A DNA stretch of 64,000 nucleotides from Nitrosospira sp. Is2 (GTDB lineage: Bacteria > Pseudomonadota > Gammaproteobacteria > Burkholderiales > Nitrosomonadaceae): contig NZ_CP137134.1 of NCBI RefSeq assembly GCF_033095785.1, positions 1,860,001 to 1,924,000 on the forward strand, in the 5' to 3' direction. The position numbers and the translations under genes were made by a program. Shown here piece by piece: positions 54,020-63,356 of the stretch. Within the stretch, counting starts at the first letter, position 1. Each line of letters opens with the position of its first letter. A model generated the notes under the pieces. That model had not been told where the DNA came from. It saw only the letters and a program-made list of their open reading frames with translations, and searched no databases.

Positions 54020-54952
54020 ATGACGAAAATCGGTTTTGTCGGCCTCGGCATAATGGGGCGGCCTATGGCGGGGCATCTTCTCGGTGGGGGACACGAGCTA
54101 TTCCTGCATTCCCGTAGCGGGGTGCCTGAGGAATTGCTCAAGCGTGGCGGCAGGGCGTGTTCTTCGCCCAGTGAGGTAGCGCGAAACGCTGAGTTGGTTA
54201 TTACAATGCTGCCTGATACACCGGATGTAAAATGGGTACTTTTCGGCGAGAATGGTATAACCGATGGACTGAGCCCGGGGAAGCTGGTGATGGACATGAG
54301 CACGATATCGCCGTTCGAAACCAGGGAATTTGCCGCCGCTATTAACAAGCTTGGTTGCGACTACGTCGACGCGCCCGTCTCCGGTGGCGACATAGGCGCG
54401 AAGAATGCTACCCTTACCATCATGGTAGGCGCGACCGAAGCCGTATTTACTAAAATACAGCCCATTCTCGAACTGCTCGGTTCAAGTATAACGTTGATTG
54501 GCCCCAACAGCTCAGGGCAGGTCTGCAAAATCGCCAACCAGATCATCGCCGCGCTTACAATTGAGGCGGTAGGCGAGGGATTGCTTTTCGCATCCAGGGC
54601 GGGAGCAGACCCTCTTAAGGTGCGGCAGGCGCTCATGGGTGGATTCGCTTCATCCCGGGTGCTGGAGGTCCACGGCAAGCGAATGATCGAGCGTAACTTC
54701 GATCCGGGATTTCGCGTCGAACTGCATCAAAAGGATTTGGGTCTCGCCCTCTCTGGCGCGCGCACGCTCGGCGTCAGTTTGCCCAATACAGCTGCTGTTC
54801 AGGAGCTATTCAACTCATGCATCGCTCACGGCGGCGCCCGACTGGACAGCACGGCAATGGTGCAAGTGCTGGAGAGGCTGGCCAATCATGAGATCCGGGA
54901 TGTGAACAAGGGACTTGACCAGGGCTTCGATAAACCGGATTTAATGAATTGA
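54020..54952 (+). CDS. glxR: 2-hydroxy-3-oxopropionate (tartronate semialdehyde) reductase
   Basis: 310 residues from ATG 54020 (an upstream ATG at 53981 adds 13 unlikely residues). NAD-binding motif TKIGFVGLGIMGRPMAGHLL at the N-terminus, substrate signature DAPVSGGDIGA (about 114-125) and the catalytic Lys in NQIIAALTIEAVGEG region (KIANQ). It reduces tartronate semialdehyde to glycerate. The next three genes are glycolate oxidase subunits, starting 1 bp after this stop, so this cluster handles glycolate from phosphoglycolate. Glyoxylate carboligase is not in the window. Confidence 0.9.
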   Translation: MTKIGFVGLGIMGRPMAGHLLGGGHELFLHSRSGVPEELLKRGGRACSSPSEVARNAELVITMLPDTPDVKWVLFGENGITDGLSPGKLVMDMSTISPFETREFAAAINKLGCDYVDAPVSGGDIGAKNATLTIMVGATEAVFTKIQPILELLGSSITLIGPNSSGQVCKIANQIIAALTIEAVGEGLLFASRAGADPLKVRQALMGGFASSRVLEVHGKRMIERNFDPGFRVELHQKDLGLALSGARTLGVSLPNTAAVQELFNSCIAHGGARLDSTAMVQVLERLANHEIRDVNKGLDQGFDKPDLMN

Positions 54953-54953
54953 A

Positions 54954-56408
54954 ATGAATGCTTTTGAATTGGCGGCGCGACTGCGCACATTTTTGCCACC
55001 TGAAGCAGTGCTGCATGAGATCGAGGACGTTAGGCCCTACGAGTGCGACGGCCTTTCAGCCTATCGGCAGGCGCCGATGGTTGTTGCGCTGCCCCAGACG
55101 GAAGAAGAAGTGGTCGAAATCTTACGGGTTTGTCACGCTGCTAAGATTCCCGTAGTCGCGCGCGGCGCTGGCACGGGACTCTCGGGGGGCGCGCTACCCC
55201 ATTCAGAGGGACTTCTGTTGTCGCTCGCCAAACTGAAACGCATACTCGAAATTGATCCGCTGGCGCGTACTGCCCGGGTGCAGCCAGGGGTGCGCAACTT
55301 GTCTATCAGCGAGGCGGCGGCGCCCCACGGCCTCTATTATGCTCCCGATCCCTCCTCGCAGATCGCATGCACCATCGGAGGTAACGTGGCGGAGAACTCA
55401 GGGGGCGTACATTGCCTGAAATACGGTCTAACCGTTCACAACATTGCCGGATTGCGCGTAGTAACCATTGAGGGCGAGATCCTCGAAATAGGGAGCGAGG
55501 GTCTGGATGCCCCCGGGTACGACTTGCTCGCGCTTATGGCCGGCAGCGAGGGAATGCTGGGGATTGTGACGGAGGCTACAGTCAAACTCATTCCCAGGCC
55601 GGAAAAAGCACAGGTGGTTCTTGCCGGGTTTGCTGACATTCGGGCGGCGGCAAATGCGGTCGCCAATGTCATCGCGGCGGGCATCATTCCTGCGGGCATG
55701 GAGATGATGGACCAGATTACAACGCGCGCCGTGGAGGAATTCGTCCACGCAGGCTACAACCTCGAGGCCGCAGCGATCCTGTTGTGTGAATCTGATGGCG
55801 GGGCGGAGGAAGTGGCAGACGAAATCCGCCAAATCAACGAAATCATGAAGATGAGCGGCGCGATCGACATCCGGACCTCCCGCGACGACGCGGAGCGGCT
55901 CAGATTCTGGGCTGGGCGTAAGGCGGCCTTTCCGGCAGCAGGCCGTGTTTCACCCGATTACTATTGCATGGACGGGACCATTCCACGCAAAAACCTTGCA
56001 AACATATTATCCGGGATCGAAGCGCTTTCTGCCGAATATGGTCTACGTTGCATGAACGTTTTCCACGCCGGCGATGGCAACTTGCATCCCCTGATTCTTT
56101 ATGATGCCAATCGGCCCGGAGAGCTTGAACTAACCGAGGAGTTTGGCGCGCGTATACTCCAGATGTGTATTGAGGCCGGCGGAACCATTACCGGCGAGCA
56201 TGGGGTTGGTATCGAAAAAATCGACCAGATGTGTTCCCAGTTCAAGGCTGGGGAGCTGGAAATGTTTCATGCGGTAAAAGCAGCATTCGATCCTTCCGGA
56301 CTCCTGAATCCCGGAAAGGCCGTGCCCACCCTCCGCCGTTGTGCCGAGCATGGCGCCATGCACGTTCATCAGGGAAAAGAAAAATTTGCCGAACTGCCGA
56401 GATTCTAA
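54954..56408 (+). CDS. glcD: Glycolate oxidase subunit GlcD
   Basis: 484 residues. PCMH-type FAD domain with IPVVARGAGTGLSGGALPHS and GGNVAENSGGVHCLKYGL, and a C-terminal FAD-oxidase domain ending NPGKAVPTLRRC; the HAGDGNLHPLILYD segment contains the conserved His pair. Oxidises glycolate to glyoxylate, passing electrons on via GlcE and GlcF. Starts 1 bp after glxR and is followed by glcE with a 30-bp gap. Confidence 0.95.
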   Translation: MNAFELAARLRTFLPPEAVLHEIEDVRPYECDGLSAYRQAPMVVALPQTEEEVVEILRVCHAAKIPVVARGAGTGLSGGALPHSEGLLLSLAKLKRILEIDPLARTARVQPGVRNLSISEAAAPHGLYYAPDPSSQIACTIGGNVAENSGGVHCLKYGLTVHNIAGLRVVTIEGEILEIGSEGLDAPGYDLLALMAGSEGMLGIVTEATVKLIPRPEKAQVVLAGFADIRAAANAVANVIAAGIIPAGMEMMDQITTRAVEEFVHAGYNLEAAAILLCESDGGAEEVADEIRQINEIMKMSGAIDIRTSRDDAERLRFWAGRKAAFPAAGRVSPDYYCMDGTIPRKNLANILSGIEALSAEYGLRCMNVFHAGDGNLHPLILYDANRPGELELTEEFGARILQMCIEAGGTITGEHGVGIEKIDQMCSQFKAGELEMFHAVKAAFDPSGLLNPGKAVPTLRRCAEHGAMHVHQGKEKFAELPRF

Positions 56409-56438
56409 TTTTTTTAAAGGCTGATCACTCCATCGTAT

Positions 56439-57527
56439 ATGCAATACCTCATCGATCAGCTTGCCGATAAGATTCGCGCCGCCGCGGAGGAAAGAAAGTC
56501 ATTGCGAATACGTGGCGCGGGCACCAAGGATTTTTACGGACATTGCCCAACTCTCGATCCTGCCGGCCTCAGCAGCGTCCTCGATCCCACCGCTTATGCC
56601 GGCGTGGTGGATTACGAACCGACCGAACTGGTTGTTACTGCTCGCTGTGGAACGCGCTTGACTGATCTTGAGGCTGAACTGTCGAAGCACCGCCAAATGC
56701 TCGCATTCGACCCACCGCATTTTGGGTCCGGCGCAACCCTCGGCGGATGTGTCGCTGCCGGGTTGTCCGGTCCGCGCCGGGCCCATGCCGGAGCGGTACG
56801 GGACTTCGTACTGGGGGTACGCATGCTCGACGGTAAAGGAAACGATTTGAGCTTTGGTGGCCGGGTCATGAAAAATGTGGCCGGCTATGATGTCTCGCGT
56901 TTGATGGCGGGATCGTTGGGAACGCTGGGCTTGCTGCTGGAAATTTCCCTGAAAGTTCTGCCGCGGCCGGCAATGGAGGTTACGCTGCAAATGGCGATGG
57001 ACGAGGCCGAAGCCATCCGCAGGATGAATCTCTGGGCCGGCAAACCGCTACCTGTCTCCGCTACCTGTTTTTGGGATGATCAGCTTATATTGAGGCTCTC
57101 CGGCGCTGAACCCGCTGTGAGAGCGGCGCATGCAATAATCGGCGGCGAAGAGTTGAGGGACGGCGCCGGCTTCTGGGACTCGGTGCGGGAACAGCAGCAC
57201 TCGTTTTTTTCGAGCGGAAAACCGCTGTGGCGATTGTCGGTCAAATCTACTACTCCGCCGCTTTCGCTGCCGGGAGCGCAATTGATTGAGTGGGGTGGAG
57301 CGTTACGTTGGCTCTCAGTTGATGACGCAGGAGACGCGTTGCAAGTAGCGGTGCGGGAAACAGCGAGCGCCGCGGGGGGGCACGCAACATTGTTTCGCCA
57401 TAGCGAGTCTTCCGCTGCGGTATTTCATCCGCTCACGCCGCAAATGATGAGGATCACCCGCCGCCTCAAGGAAAAATTCGATCCCGCAGGTATACTTAAT
57501 CCGGGCAGAATGTATCCGGAAATATAA
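56439..57527 (+). CDS. glcE: Glycolate oxidase subunit GlcE
   Basis: 362 residues. Shorter FAD-binding subunit with SLRIRGAGTKDFYG, GSGATLGGCVAAGLSGPRR and MKNVAGYDVSRLMAGSLGTL, ending FDPAGILNPGRMYPEI. Works with GlcD and GlcF in the membrane-associated complex. Its stop is 1 bp before the glcF start. Confidence 0.95.
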   Translation: MQYLIDQLADKIRAAAEERKSLRIRGAGTKDFYGHCPTLDPAGLSSVLDPTAYAGVVDYEPTELVVTARCGTRLTDLEAELSKHRQMLAFDPPHFGSGATLGGCVAAGLSGPRRAHAGAVRDFVLGVRMLDGKGNDLSFGGRVMKNVAGYDVSRLMAGSLGTLGLLLEISLKVLPRPAMEVTLQMAMDEAEAIRRMNLWAGKPLPVSATCFWDDQLILRLSGAEPAVRAAHAIIGGEELRDGAGFWDSVREQQHSFFSSGKPLWRLSVKSTTPPLSLPGAQLIEWGGALRWLSVDDAGDALQVAVRETASAAGGHATLFRHSESSAAVFHPLTPQMMRITRRLKEKFDPAGILNPGRMYPEI

Positions 57528-57528
57528 T

Positions 57529-58821
57529 ATGCAAACCAATCTGGCCGATTTCATCAAGAATACAGCGGAAGGACAGGAAGCAGACGAGATACTGCGGAGC
57601 TGCGTGCATTGCGGATTCTGTCTTGCCGTCTGCCCCACATACCAATTGCTGGGGGATGAACTGGATAGTCCGCGCGGGCGGATTTACCTCATGAAGCAGG
57701 TATTGGAAGGCGCGCCCGTCACCGAAAAGACGCAGTTGCATCTTGACCGGTGCCTTACCTGTCGCGCCTGCGAGACGGTTTGTCCGTCGGGAGTTCACTA
57801 CGGGCGGCTGGTGGATATTGGTCGGGGTATTGTTGAAAAGAAAGTGGGCCGGCGGCTGGTTGACGGTTCGATGCGATATGCGCTTCGCCAGACGTTAGCC
57901 AGGCCGGGCGTTGTTGGAGCACTGATGAAACTGGGACGGTTTACCCGCCCCCTGCTCCCGGGGGGGCTGAAGAACTCCGTATCTCTGCTCAAGCATGAAA
58001 CATCATCCCGAGAATCAGGGGCTGCCTGGCCTCCTTTGCGTCATAACCGCCGGATGCTGGTACTCGAAGGCTGCGTTCAGCCGGCGTTGGCGCCCCAGAT
58101 TAACGCCTCAGCCGCGCGCGTGTTCGACAGGCTGGGCATTTCGCTTATCAAGGCACCGGATGCGGGCTGCTGCGGGGCTCTGGCTTACCACCTTAATGCC
58201 CAGCAGGAAGGCATGGATTATATGCGACGCAATGTGGACGCATGGTGGCCGTACGTCCAGCCTGGGGGGCAGGTGGAAGCGATCGTCATGACCGCCAGCG
58301 GTTGCGGCGTGACGGTGAAGGAATACGGTCATCTGTTGAGGCATGACACCGCGTACGCGGAAAAGGCGGCGCGCATTTCGGAATTGACCAGGGACATCAG
58401 CGAAGTCCTTGAAGCTGAAGCCCAAAAGCTTGCTTTGCTTCTCGACAGCTTGCCCAAACGAAAAAAAGGCGTCAGGCTTGCCTTTCATTCTCCCTGCACG
58501 TTGCAACATGGCATGCGTATTCGCGGCGTGGTGGAAAAAATTCTTGTCAGTGCGGGCTTTCAATTGACTGATGTGCCAGACGCCCACCTGTGCTGTGGCT
58601 CCGCCGGCACCTATTCTATTCTGCAGCCGGAGTTATCCCAACAACTGCTCAAAAATAAGGTAACTGCATTGCAGTCTGGCGACCCCGAAAGAATAGCGAC
58701 AGCCAATATTGGCTGCCTCATGCATATACGGAGCGGCGCGAAATTGCCGGTCGCCCACTGGATTGAAATCCTGGACGAAAAGCTTGGGGATATGGAAGAG
58801 CAGGCGCATAACCGCGCCTAA
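57529..58821 (+). CDS. glcF: Glycolate oxidase iron-sulfur subunit GlcF
   Basis: 430 residues. Two 4Fe-4S binding segments, CVHCGFCLAVCPTY and CLTCRACETVCPSG, are followed by two CCG domains (DAGCCGALAYH and HLCCGSAGTY). Passes electrons from GlcDE to quinone. Last gene of the glxR-glcDEF operon. Confidence 0.95.
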   Translation: MQTNLADFIKNTAEGQEADEILRSCVHCGFCLAVCPTYQLLGDELDSPRGRIYLMKQVLEGAPVTEKTQLHLDRCLTCRACETVCPSGVHYGRLVDIGRGIVEKKVGRRLVDGSMRYALRQTLARPGVVGALMKLGRFTRPLLPGGLKNSVSLLKHETSSRESGAAWPPLRHNRRMLVLEGCVQPALAPQINASAARVFDRLGISLIKAPDAGCCGALAYHLNAQQEGMDYMRRNVDAWWPYVQPGGQVEAIVMTASGCGVTVKEYGHLLRHDTAYAEKAARISELTRDISEVLEAEAQKLALLLDSLPKRKKGVRLAFHSPCTLQHGMRIRGVVEKILVSAGFQLTDVPDAHLCCGSAGTYSILQPELSQQLLKNKVTALQSGDPERIATANIGCLMHIRSGAKLPVAHWIEILDEKLGDMEEQAHNRA

Positions 58822-58894
58822 GTAAAAGAATGGAGTCGAGCTTAATTCACGGGCGCTGCTTTTCCGCTAACCGTGCCCGTCTGGCTTAACGCTA

Positions 58895-58900
58895 TATAAT
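58895..58900 (+). promoter_or_regulatory. Possible -10 element of ftsK
   Basis: Perfect TATAAT 43 bp upstream of the ftsK ATG. No recognisable -35 lies at 17 bp, so the promoter may need an activator or an extended -10. Confidence 0.4.
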
Positions 58901-58942
58901 CAAGCCCTATCTTGTTTGCTTTTCCTTAGCCAGTAGTTATCC

Positions 58943-61243
58943 ATGAGCTTTGTCAACAAGCCGATGGCAAAAAAAACGGGCTCCAATCCCATGCCACCCC
59001 GGGCCGTCAGGCTGCTGCGCGAGTCTGCCGCGCTTGCGCTGCTGGGCTTGGCCCTTTATCTGGCGCTGATATTGCAGGGTTATGATCGCGCCGATCCGGG
59101 GTGGTCACACAGCGGCGAAACTTCCGCCGCAGGCAACCCCGGGGGCCTGGCCGGGGCCTGGCTCGCGGATTTGCTGCTATATCTATTCGGCGTCTCGGCC
59201 TGGTGGGTGGTGCTTTTTTTTGTCTTTCTGGTGTCGTGGATCTACCACCGCATCGACGGGGGGATATTCGATCGCCGCCCGCTATTTCTCTCCGTCGCCG
59301 GTTTTACTGTGTTGCTGGCTGCGAGCAGCGGGCTTGCGGCGCTGCGGCTATATACGCTTAATATGACACTGCCTCAGACCCCAGGCGGCGTACTGGGCCT
59401 TGTTATCAGCAAGCATCTGTCCCAGACCCTCGGGTTTACCGGCGCGACGCTCGCACTGTTAATACTGATCGCGATCGGTTTCAGCCTGTTTACCGGCTTG
59501 TCGTGGTTGCGCTTCGTCGAGAAGCTCGGTGCCGTAGTCGAGGGGAGTTGTCTGTTCGTGAAGCGCCACTGGGAGGACTGGCAAGACCGCCGCGCCGGCG
59601 CGGTCTCGGCGATTAAACGCGATGAATTGGTGGAGATGGGAAAAAAACGTTTTCAGGAAAATCCACCTTTGCATATCGAGCAGCCGGCGACTGTCATTGC
59701 CAAGTCTCCACGGGTGATCAAGGAGAAACAGACGCCACTGTTTATTGATTTGCCGGACTCGCCCCTGCCGCCGTTACACCTCCTTGATGAGCCGGTTAAG
59801 AAGGATGTCGAAGTGCTATCAAGTGACACGCTTGAATTCACGTCGCGCCTGATTGAACGAAAATTGATCGATTTTGGCGTAGAGGTCAAAGTGGTGGCCG
59901 CATACCCTGGTCCGGTCATTACCCGATACGAAATCGAGCCTGCTGTTGGCGTGAAAGGAAACCAGATTCTCAATCTCGTGAAAGACCTGGCCCGGTCCCT
60001 GTCGGTGGTAAGCATTCGCGTAGTCGAAACGATCCCCGGCAAAACCAGTATGGGGCTGGAAATTCCTAATCCCAGGCGTCAAGTGGTGCGGCTTTCGGAA
60101 ATATTGAGTTCGCAGGCTTATGCCGACATGGGGTCTCCGTTGACCATCGCGCTGGGTAAGGATATAGGTGGCCACCCGGTATGCGCGGACCTGGCGAAAA
60201 TGCCTCATGTTCTGGTCGCGGGTACGACCGGCTCGGGAAAATCGGTCGCAATTAACGCCATGCTACTGAGCCTGCTCTACAAAGCTACCCCTGAACAGGT
60301 GCGGCTGATTCTCGTTGACCCGAAAATGCTTGAATTGTCCGTTTATGAGGGCATTCCGCACCTATTAGCGCCGGTGGTGACGGATATGCGGCAGGCGGCA
60401 AGCGCATTGCGATGGTGCGTGGCGGAAATGGAACGGCGTTATAAGCTGATGTCAACGTTGGGGGTACGCAATCTTGGTGGGTACAATCAAAAAGTAAGGG
60501 ATGCGATGCGGGACGAGAAGCCGCTTACCAACCCGTTCAGTTTGACCCCAGACACTCCGGAGCCGCTGGAAGAGATGCCATTGATAGTGGTGGTAATTGA
60601 CGAACTTGCCGACTTGATGATGGTGGTGGGCAAGAAAGTCGAAGAGTTGATTGCACGGCTTGCGCAAAAAGCCCGCGCTGCGGGCGTACATTTACTACTT
60701 GCCACGCAGCGCCCTTCGGTAGACGTGATCACCGGGCTTATCAAAGCCAATATTCCAACGCGGGTGGCGTTTCAGGTGTCCAGCAAGGTGGACTCCCGGA
60801 CCATACTAGATCAGATGGGCGCAGAGGCGCTGCTGGGCCAGGGGGACATGCTTTATCTCCCTCCCGGAAGCGGATACCCGCAGCGTGTTCACGGTGCTTT
60901 TGTCGCCGATCAGGAGGTTCACCGGGTTGTGAATTACCTGAAAGAGCATGGTGAACCGCGTTATGTGGATGGCGTGCTGAGCGCAGTGGAAGAAGAGAAC
61001 GGCGGAAATGAGAATGGAGGCATGGCCGGACAAGGAAACGGCGAGACCGACCCGCTTTATGATGAAGCTGTCGCGGTGGTGCTCAAATCCCGCCGCGCGT
61101 CTATCTCGCTGGTACAGCGGCATCTGCGCATCGGATATAACCGGGCGGCGAGGTTGATCGAGGAAATGGAACGTGCCGGCCTTGTCTCAGCGATGCAAAC
61201 GAATGGCAACCGCGAGGTCCTTGTTCCGGCACGGAATGAATAA
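58943..61243 (+). CDS. ftsK: DNA translocase FtsK
   Basis: 766 residues (from Met 58943; 58964 is also possible). Four to five N-terminal membrane helices (about 30-185), a short linker, the motor domain with Walker A GTTGSGKS and Walker B LIVVVIDELADLMM, then a C-terminal winged-helix gamma domain (SISLVQRHLRIGYNRAARLI). Hexameric pump that clears chromosome termini from the division septum. The linker is short compared with E. coli FtsK, as in many betaproteobacteria. Confidence 0.95.
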   Translation: MSFVNKPMAKKTGSNPMPPRAVRLLRESAALALLGLALYLALILQGYDRADPGWSHSGETSAAGNPGGLAGAWLADLLLYLFGVSAWWVVLFFVFLVSWIYHRIDGGIFDRRPLFLSVAGFTVLLAASSGLAALRLYTLNMTLPQTPGGVLGLVISKHLSQTLGFTGATLALLILIAIGFSLFTGLSWLRFVEKLGAVVEGSCLFVKRHWEDWQDRRAGAVSAIKRDELVEMGKKRFQENPPLHIEQPATVIAKSPRVIKEKQTPLFIDLPDSPLPPLHLLDEPVKKDVEVLSSDTLEFTSRLIERKLIDFGVEVKVVAAYPGPVITRYEIEPAVGVKGNQILNLVKDLARSLSVVSIRVVETIPGKTSMGLEIPNPRRQVVRLSEILSSQAYADMGSPLTIALGKDIGGHPVCADLAKMPHVLVAGTTGSGKSVAINAMLLSLLYKATPEQVRLILVDPKMLELSVYEGIPHLLAPVVTDMRQAASALRWCVAEMERRYKLMSTLGVRNLGGYNQKVRDAMRDEKPLTNPFSLTPDTPEPLEEMPLIVVVIDELADLMMVVGKKVEELIARLAQKARAAGVHLLLATQRPSVDVITGLIKANIPTRVAFQVSSKVDSRTILDQMGAEALLGQGDMLYLPPGSGYPQRVHGAFVADQEVHRVVNYLKEHGEPRYVDGVLSAVEEENGGNENGGMAGQGNGETDPLYDEAVAVVLKSRRASISLVQRHLRIGYNRAARLIEEMERAGLVSAMQTNGNREVLVPARNE

Positions 61244-61350
61244 CTGGGTGGGTTTGATAAAGGCATTGCGCCTTTCGTAGTTCATCGACGGACGCATATC
61301 ACTTGTTATCGGTCCCGTGCAGTAACACCAGCACCGTGATCGTACGAAAT

Positions 61351-61392
61351 GATACGGCCCCGCTCGCGCGGTTGTGCGAGCAGGGCCGTATT
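61351..61392. terminator. Strong bidirectional hairpin between ftsK and amoC
   Basis: ATACGGCCC-GCTCGC and GTGCGAGC-GGGCCGTAT form a long stem with only one or two bulges. It lies between the convergent ftsK and amoC genes. The T-runs on both sides are weak, but its stability and position make a shared terminator likely. Confidence 0.65.
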
Positions 61393-61417
61393 GGTTTCAG
61401 TCTGTCAGCCGGTCAGA

Positions 61418-62233
61418 TCAGGGTACGATCCGGTTGTTGAGGATGACTTTGCTCTGTCCGTTCCAGACAACATCGGTCAGGTTGGAGTAGCGGGTGATGA
61501 TTTGTGCTGCAATGCCACCGGAAAACAGACCTGCCCAGCCCAGAATCACGAAGCCCCAATGCAGCGGTGCGCTGAAGAGTTCTTCCATGAACCAGAAGGC
61601 ATGGCCCCATTCGTTCAGGCCTACGTTCGGCAGAATCATGAGCGGACCAGCAATGGCCATGACCAGCGGGAACGAGGTGCCGCGGGAGTACAGCGGCAGA
61701 CGGGTCATGGCATACAGGTAGCTTGCCACGCCGCAGACGATGTACATCGGGAAGGAGCCGTAGAATACAACCACATGGCTCGGGGTGAAGCTCGTGTCGC
61801 GAATGATGACCTGGTGCCAGGATGCGTCTTGCTCGGTGAAGAAGCTGCCGCCCCAGTAAACGCCAAACAGGTAGACGCCCAGCCACATCATCCAGTAGAA
61901 GTAACGCTTGATTTCAAGTTTCGGATCAAGATTGTCCAGTTGTGCCTGGGTGTCGCGGGTCTTCCAGATCCAGCCCCAGGTAACCAGTGCAAACAGCGGC
62001 ATGACGATCATGTGTACGCGCCATAATCCCATCCAGACTTTCTCGAACTCGGGTTCCATCGAGTCCATCCCGTGCGAATAGGCAAAGGTCCGCTGATACC
62101 AGACCCAGAATATCGCCACCGCCAGCATGGTGATGAGCCCAAATTTGTACCACCTTGAGTCGTACCACAGCGACATGTCGTAATCGCGTCCTCCTGACTT
62201 CGCCGTGCTCGACGTTTCATAGGTTGTTGCCAT
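61418..62233 (-). CDS. amoC: Ammonia monooxygenase subunit C (singleton)
   Basis: 271 residues from ATG 62233 (AGGAGG eight bases upstream; the ATG at 62239 is only 2 bases away). Six membrane helices; conserved membrane metal region visible as YSHGMDSMEPEFEKVWMGLW and TSFTPSHVVVFYGSFPMYIV. AmoC is the subunit of the copper enzyme that oxidises ammonia to hydroxylamine. amoA and amoB are absent: downstream is ftsK, upstream lolA. Ammonia oxidisers often carry an extra lone amoC; in Nitrosomonas europaea such a copy belongs to a stress response. Confidence 0.95.
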   Translation of the reverse strand: MATTYETSSTAKSGGRDYDMSLWYDSRWYKFGLITMLAVAIFWVWYQRTFAYSHGMDSMEPEFEKVWMGLWRVHMIVMPLFALVTWGWIWKTRDTQAQLDNLDPKLEIKRYFYWMMWLGVYLFGVYWGGSFFTEQDASWHQVIIRDTSFTPSHVVVFYGSFPMYIVCGVASYLYAMTRLPLYSRGTSFPLVMAIAGPLMILPNVGLNEWGHAFWFMEELFSAPLHWGFVILGWAGLFSGGIAAQIITRYSNLTDVVWNGQSKVILNNRIVP

Positions 62234-62288
62234 ATTCATTTCCTCCTGTTACTAATATGAGAGTACAGAAATAGCTTCCAACGTTTGT

Positions 62289-62306
62289 TGGCGGGCAATA
62301 CCGCCA
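62289..62306 (-). promoter_or_regulatory. Hairpin in the amoC 5' untranslated region
   Basis: TGGCGG, six bases, CCGCCA form a stable 6-bp stem about 60 nt before the amoC start. It may protect the mRNA, as stable leaders are common for abundant amo transcripts. Confidence 0.4.
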
Positions 62307-62327
62307 GCGATTCTTAGACCGCTCTTA

Positions 62328-62355
62328 ATTATAGCAAGTTCGTGATAATTACAAC
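62328..62355 (-). promoter_or_regulatory. Probable amoC promoter
   Basis: On the minus strand a perfect TATAAT (62328-62333) lies 16 bases from GTTGTA (62350-62355), a weak -35. The transcript would start near 62321 and have a leader of about 88 nt. Confidence 0.5.
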
Positions 62356-62735
62356 CACTTTTTCATCAGGGCTAATATAAGACAGTTGCTTTCTGAAAAA
62401 GATCAACTGTAGATCTGGGTGTGGGTTATCAAATAGTGAGTGCGATTTACAGCATAACAATCGCTGGCTCCTGCCAACAAAAATGTGAGCTTGAGCCCCG
62501 CAATTATTACCTCCATAAAACTTCTTTCAAGACGCCGGGAAGCGTCCACTGGCGTTTTTGTTTGCACGCAGCAAGGTTTTTAATGCCAGCAGGCAAGTGC
62601 GGAAGCCGGTAAAATTGCATTAATCTATAGGTACATAACTATATCGTGCAGCGACTGGGTATGCGGCTTATCCTGTCACAAACCGTGGGGAAGCCGCTTA
62701 CTCCTTGCCGCAACGTTCTTCTTTCAGGAAACAAC

Positions 62736-63356
62736 ATGAATTTCGTTAAAAGAAGCTGCATATTACTTTTCTGTTTAGCCAGTTCCATTGCCGAGGCGGG
62801 GGCGATCGACAGCCTGAAGAGCTTCATTCAGAACGCTCGTACGGTCCGCGCGGAATTTTCACAGACAGTTCTGGATAAAAATGCGCGCGTGGTGCAAAAG
62901 GGAAGTGGGATCATGCAGTTTGAACGGCCGGGCAAGTTCCGCTGGATTTATGAGAAGCCTTATGAGCAGCTGATCGTCGGTGACGGCGCCCGCATCTGGT
63001 TTTACGACCAGGATCTCAACCAGGTTACCGTGCGTAAGCTCGACGCGGCTATTGGCAGCAGCCCGGCCGCTTTGCTTGCGGGTAGCGGCAACATCGAAAC
63101 GGAATTTGATCTTGAGGAACTCGGTTTACAGGGAGATACGGAATGGCTTGAGGCAAGACCAAAAGCCAAAGAAAGCACTTTTGAATGGGTTCGCTTGGGT
63201 TTCACGCGGAAGGGGGCGTTGAAAGCAATGGAACTTCACGACTATTTTGGGCAGACTACGGTCCTGGTATTTGCTGGCCTCGAACAAAACTCAAGACTTG
63301 CGCCGGAATTGTTTAAATTCAATCCGCCTCCTGGCGCGGACGTGATCAGTGAGTGA
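62736..63356 (+). CDS. lolA: Outer-membrane lipoprotein carrier protein LolA
   Basis: 206 residues from ATG 62736 (AGGAAA upstream; the frame is open further upstream but less convincing). Signal peptide to about residue 23 (SIAEAGA). LolA fold segments FIQNARTVRAEFSQTV, IMQFERPGKFRWIYEKPYEQ and IWFYDQDLNQVTVRKL are clear. Shuttles lipoproteins from LolCDE to LolB across the periplasm. Its last 8 bases overlap the rarA start. Confidence 0.93.
   Translation: MNFVKRSCILLFCLASSIAEAGAIDSLKSFIQNARTVRAEFSQTVLDKNARVVQKGSGIMQFERPGKFRWIYEKPYEQLIVGDGARIWFYDQDLNQVTVRKLDAAIGSSPAALLAGSGNIETEFDLEELGLQGDTEWLEARPKAKESTFEWVRLGFTRKGALKAMELHDYFGQTTVLVFAGLEQNSRLAPELFKFNPPPGADVISE

Larger units (their letters stand above)
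62234..62735. other. Divergent intergenic region, amoC and lolA promoters
   Basis: About 500 bp containing the amoC promoter and leader hairpin. The lolA half shows no clear promoter. No gene seen. Confidence 0.5.
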
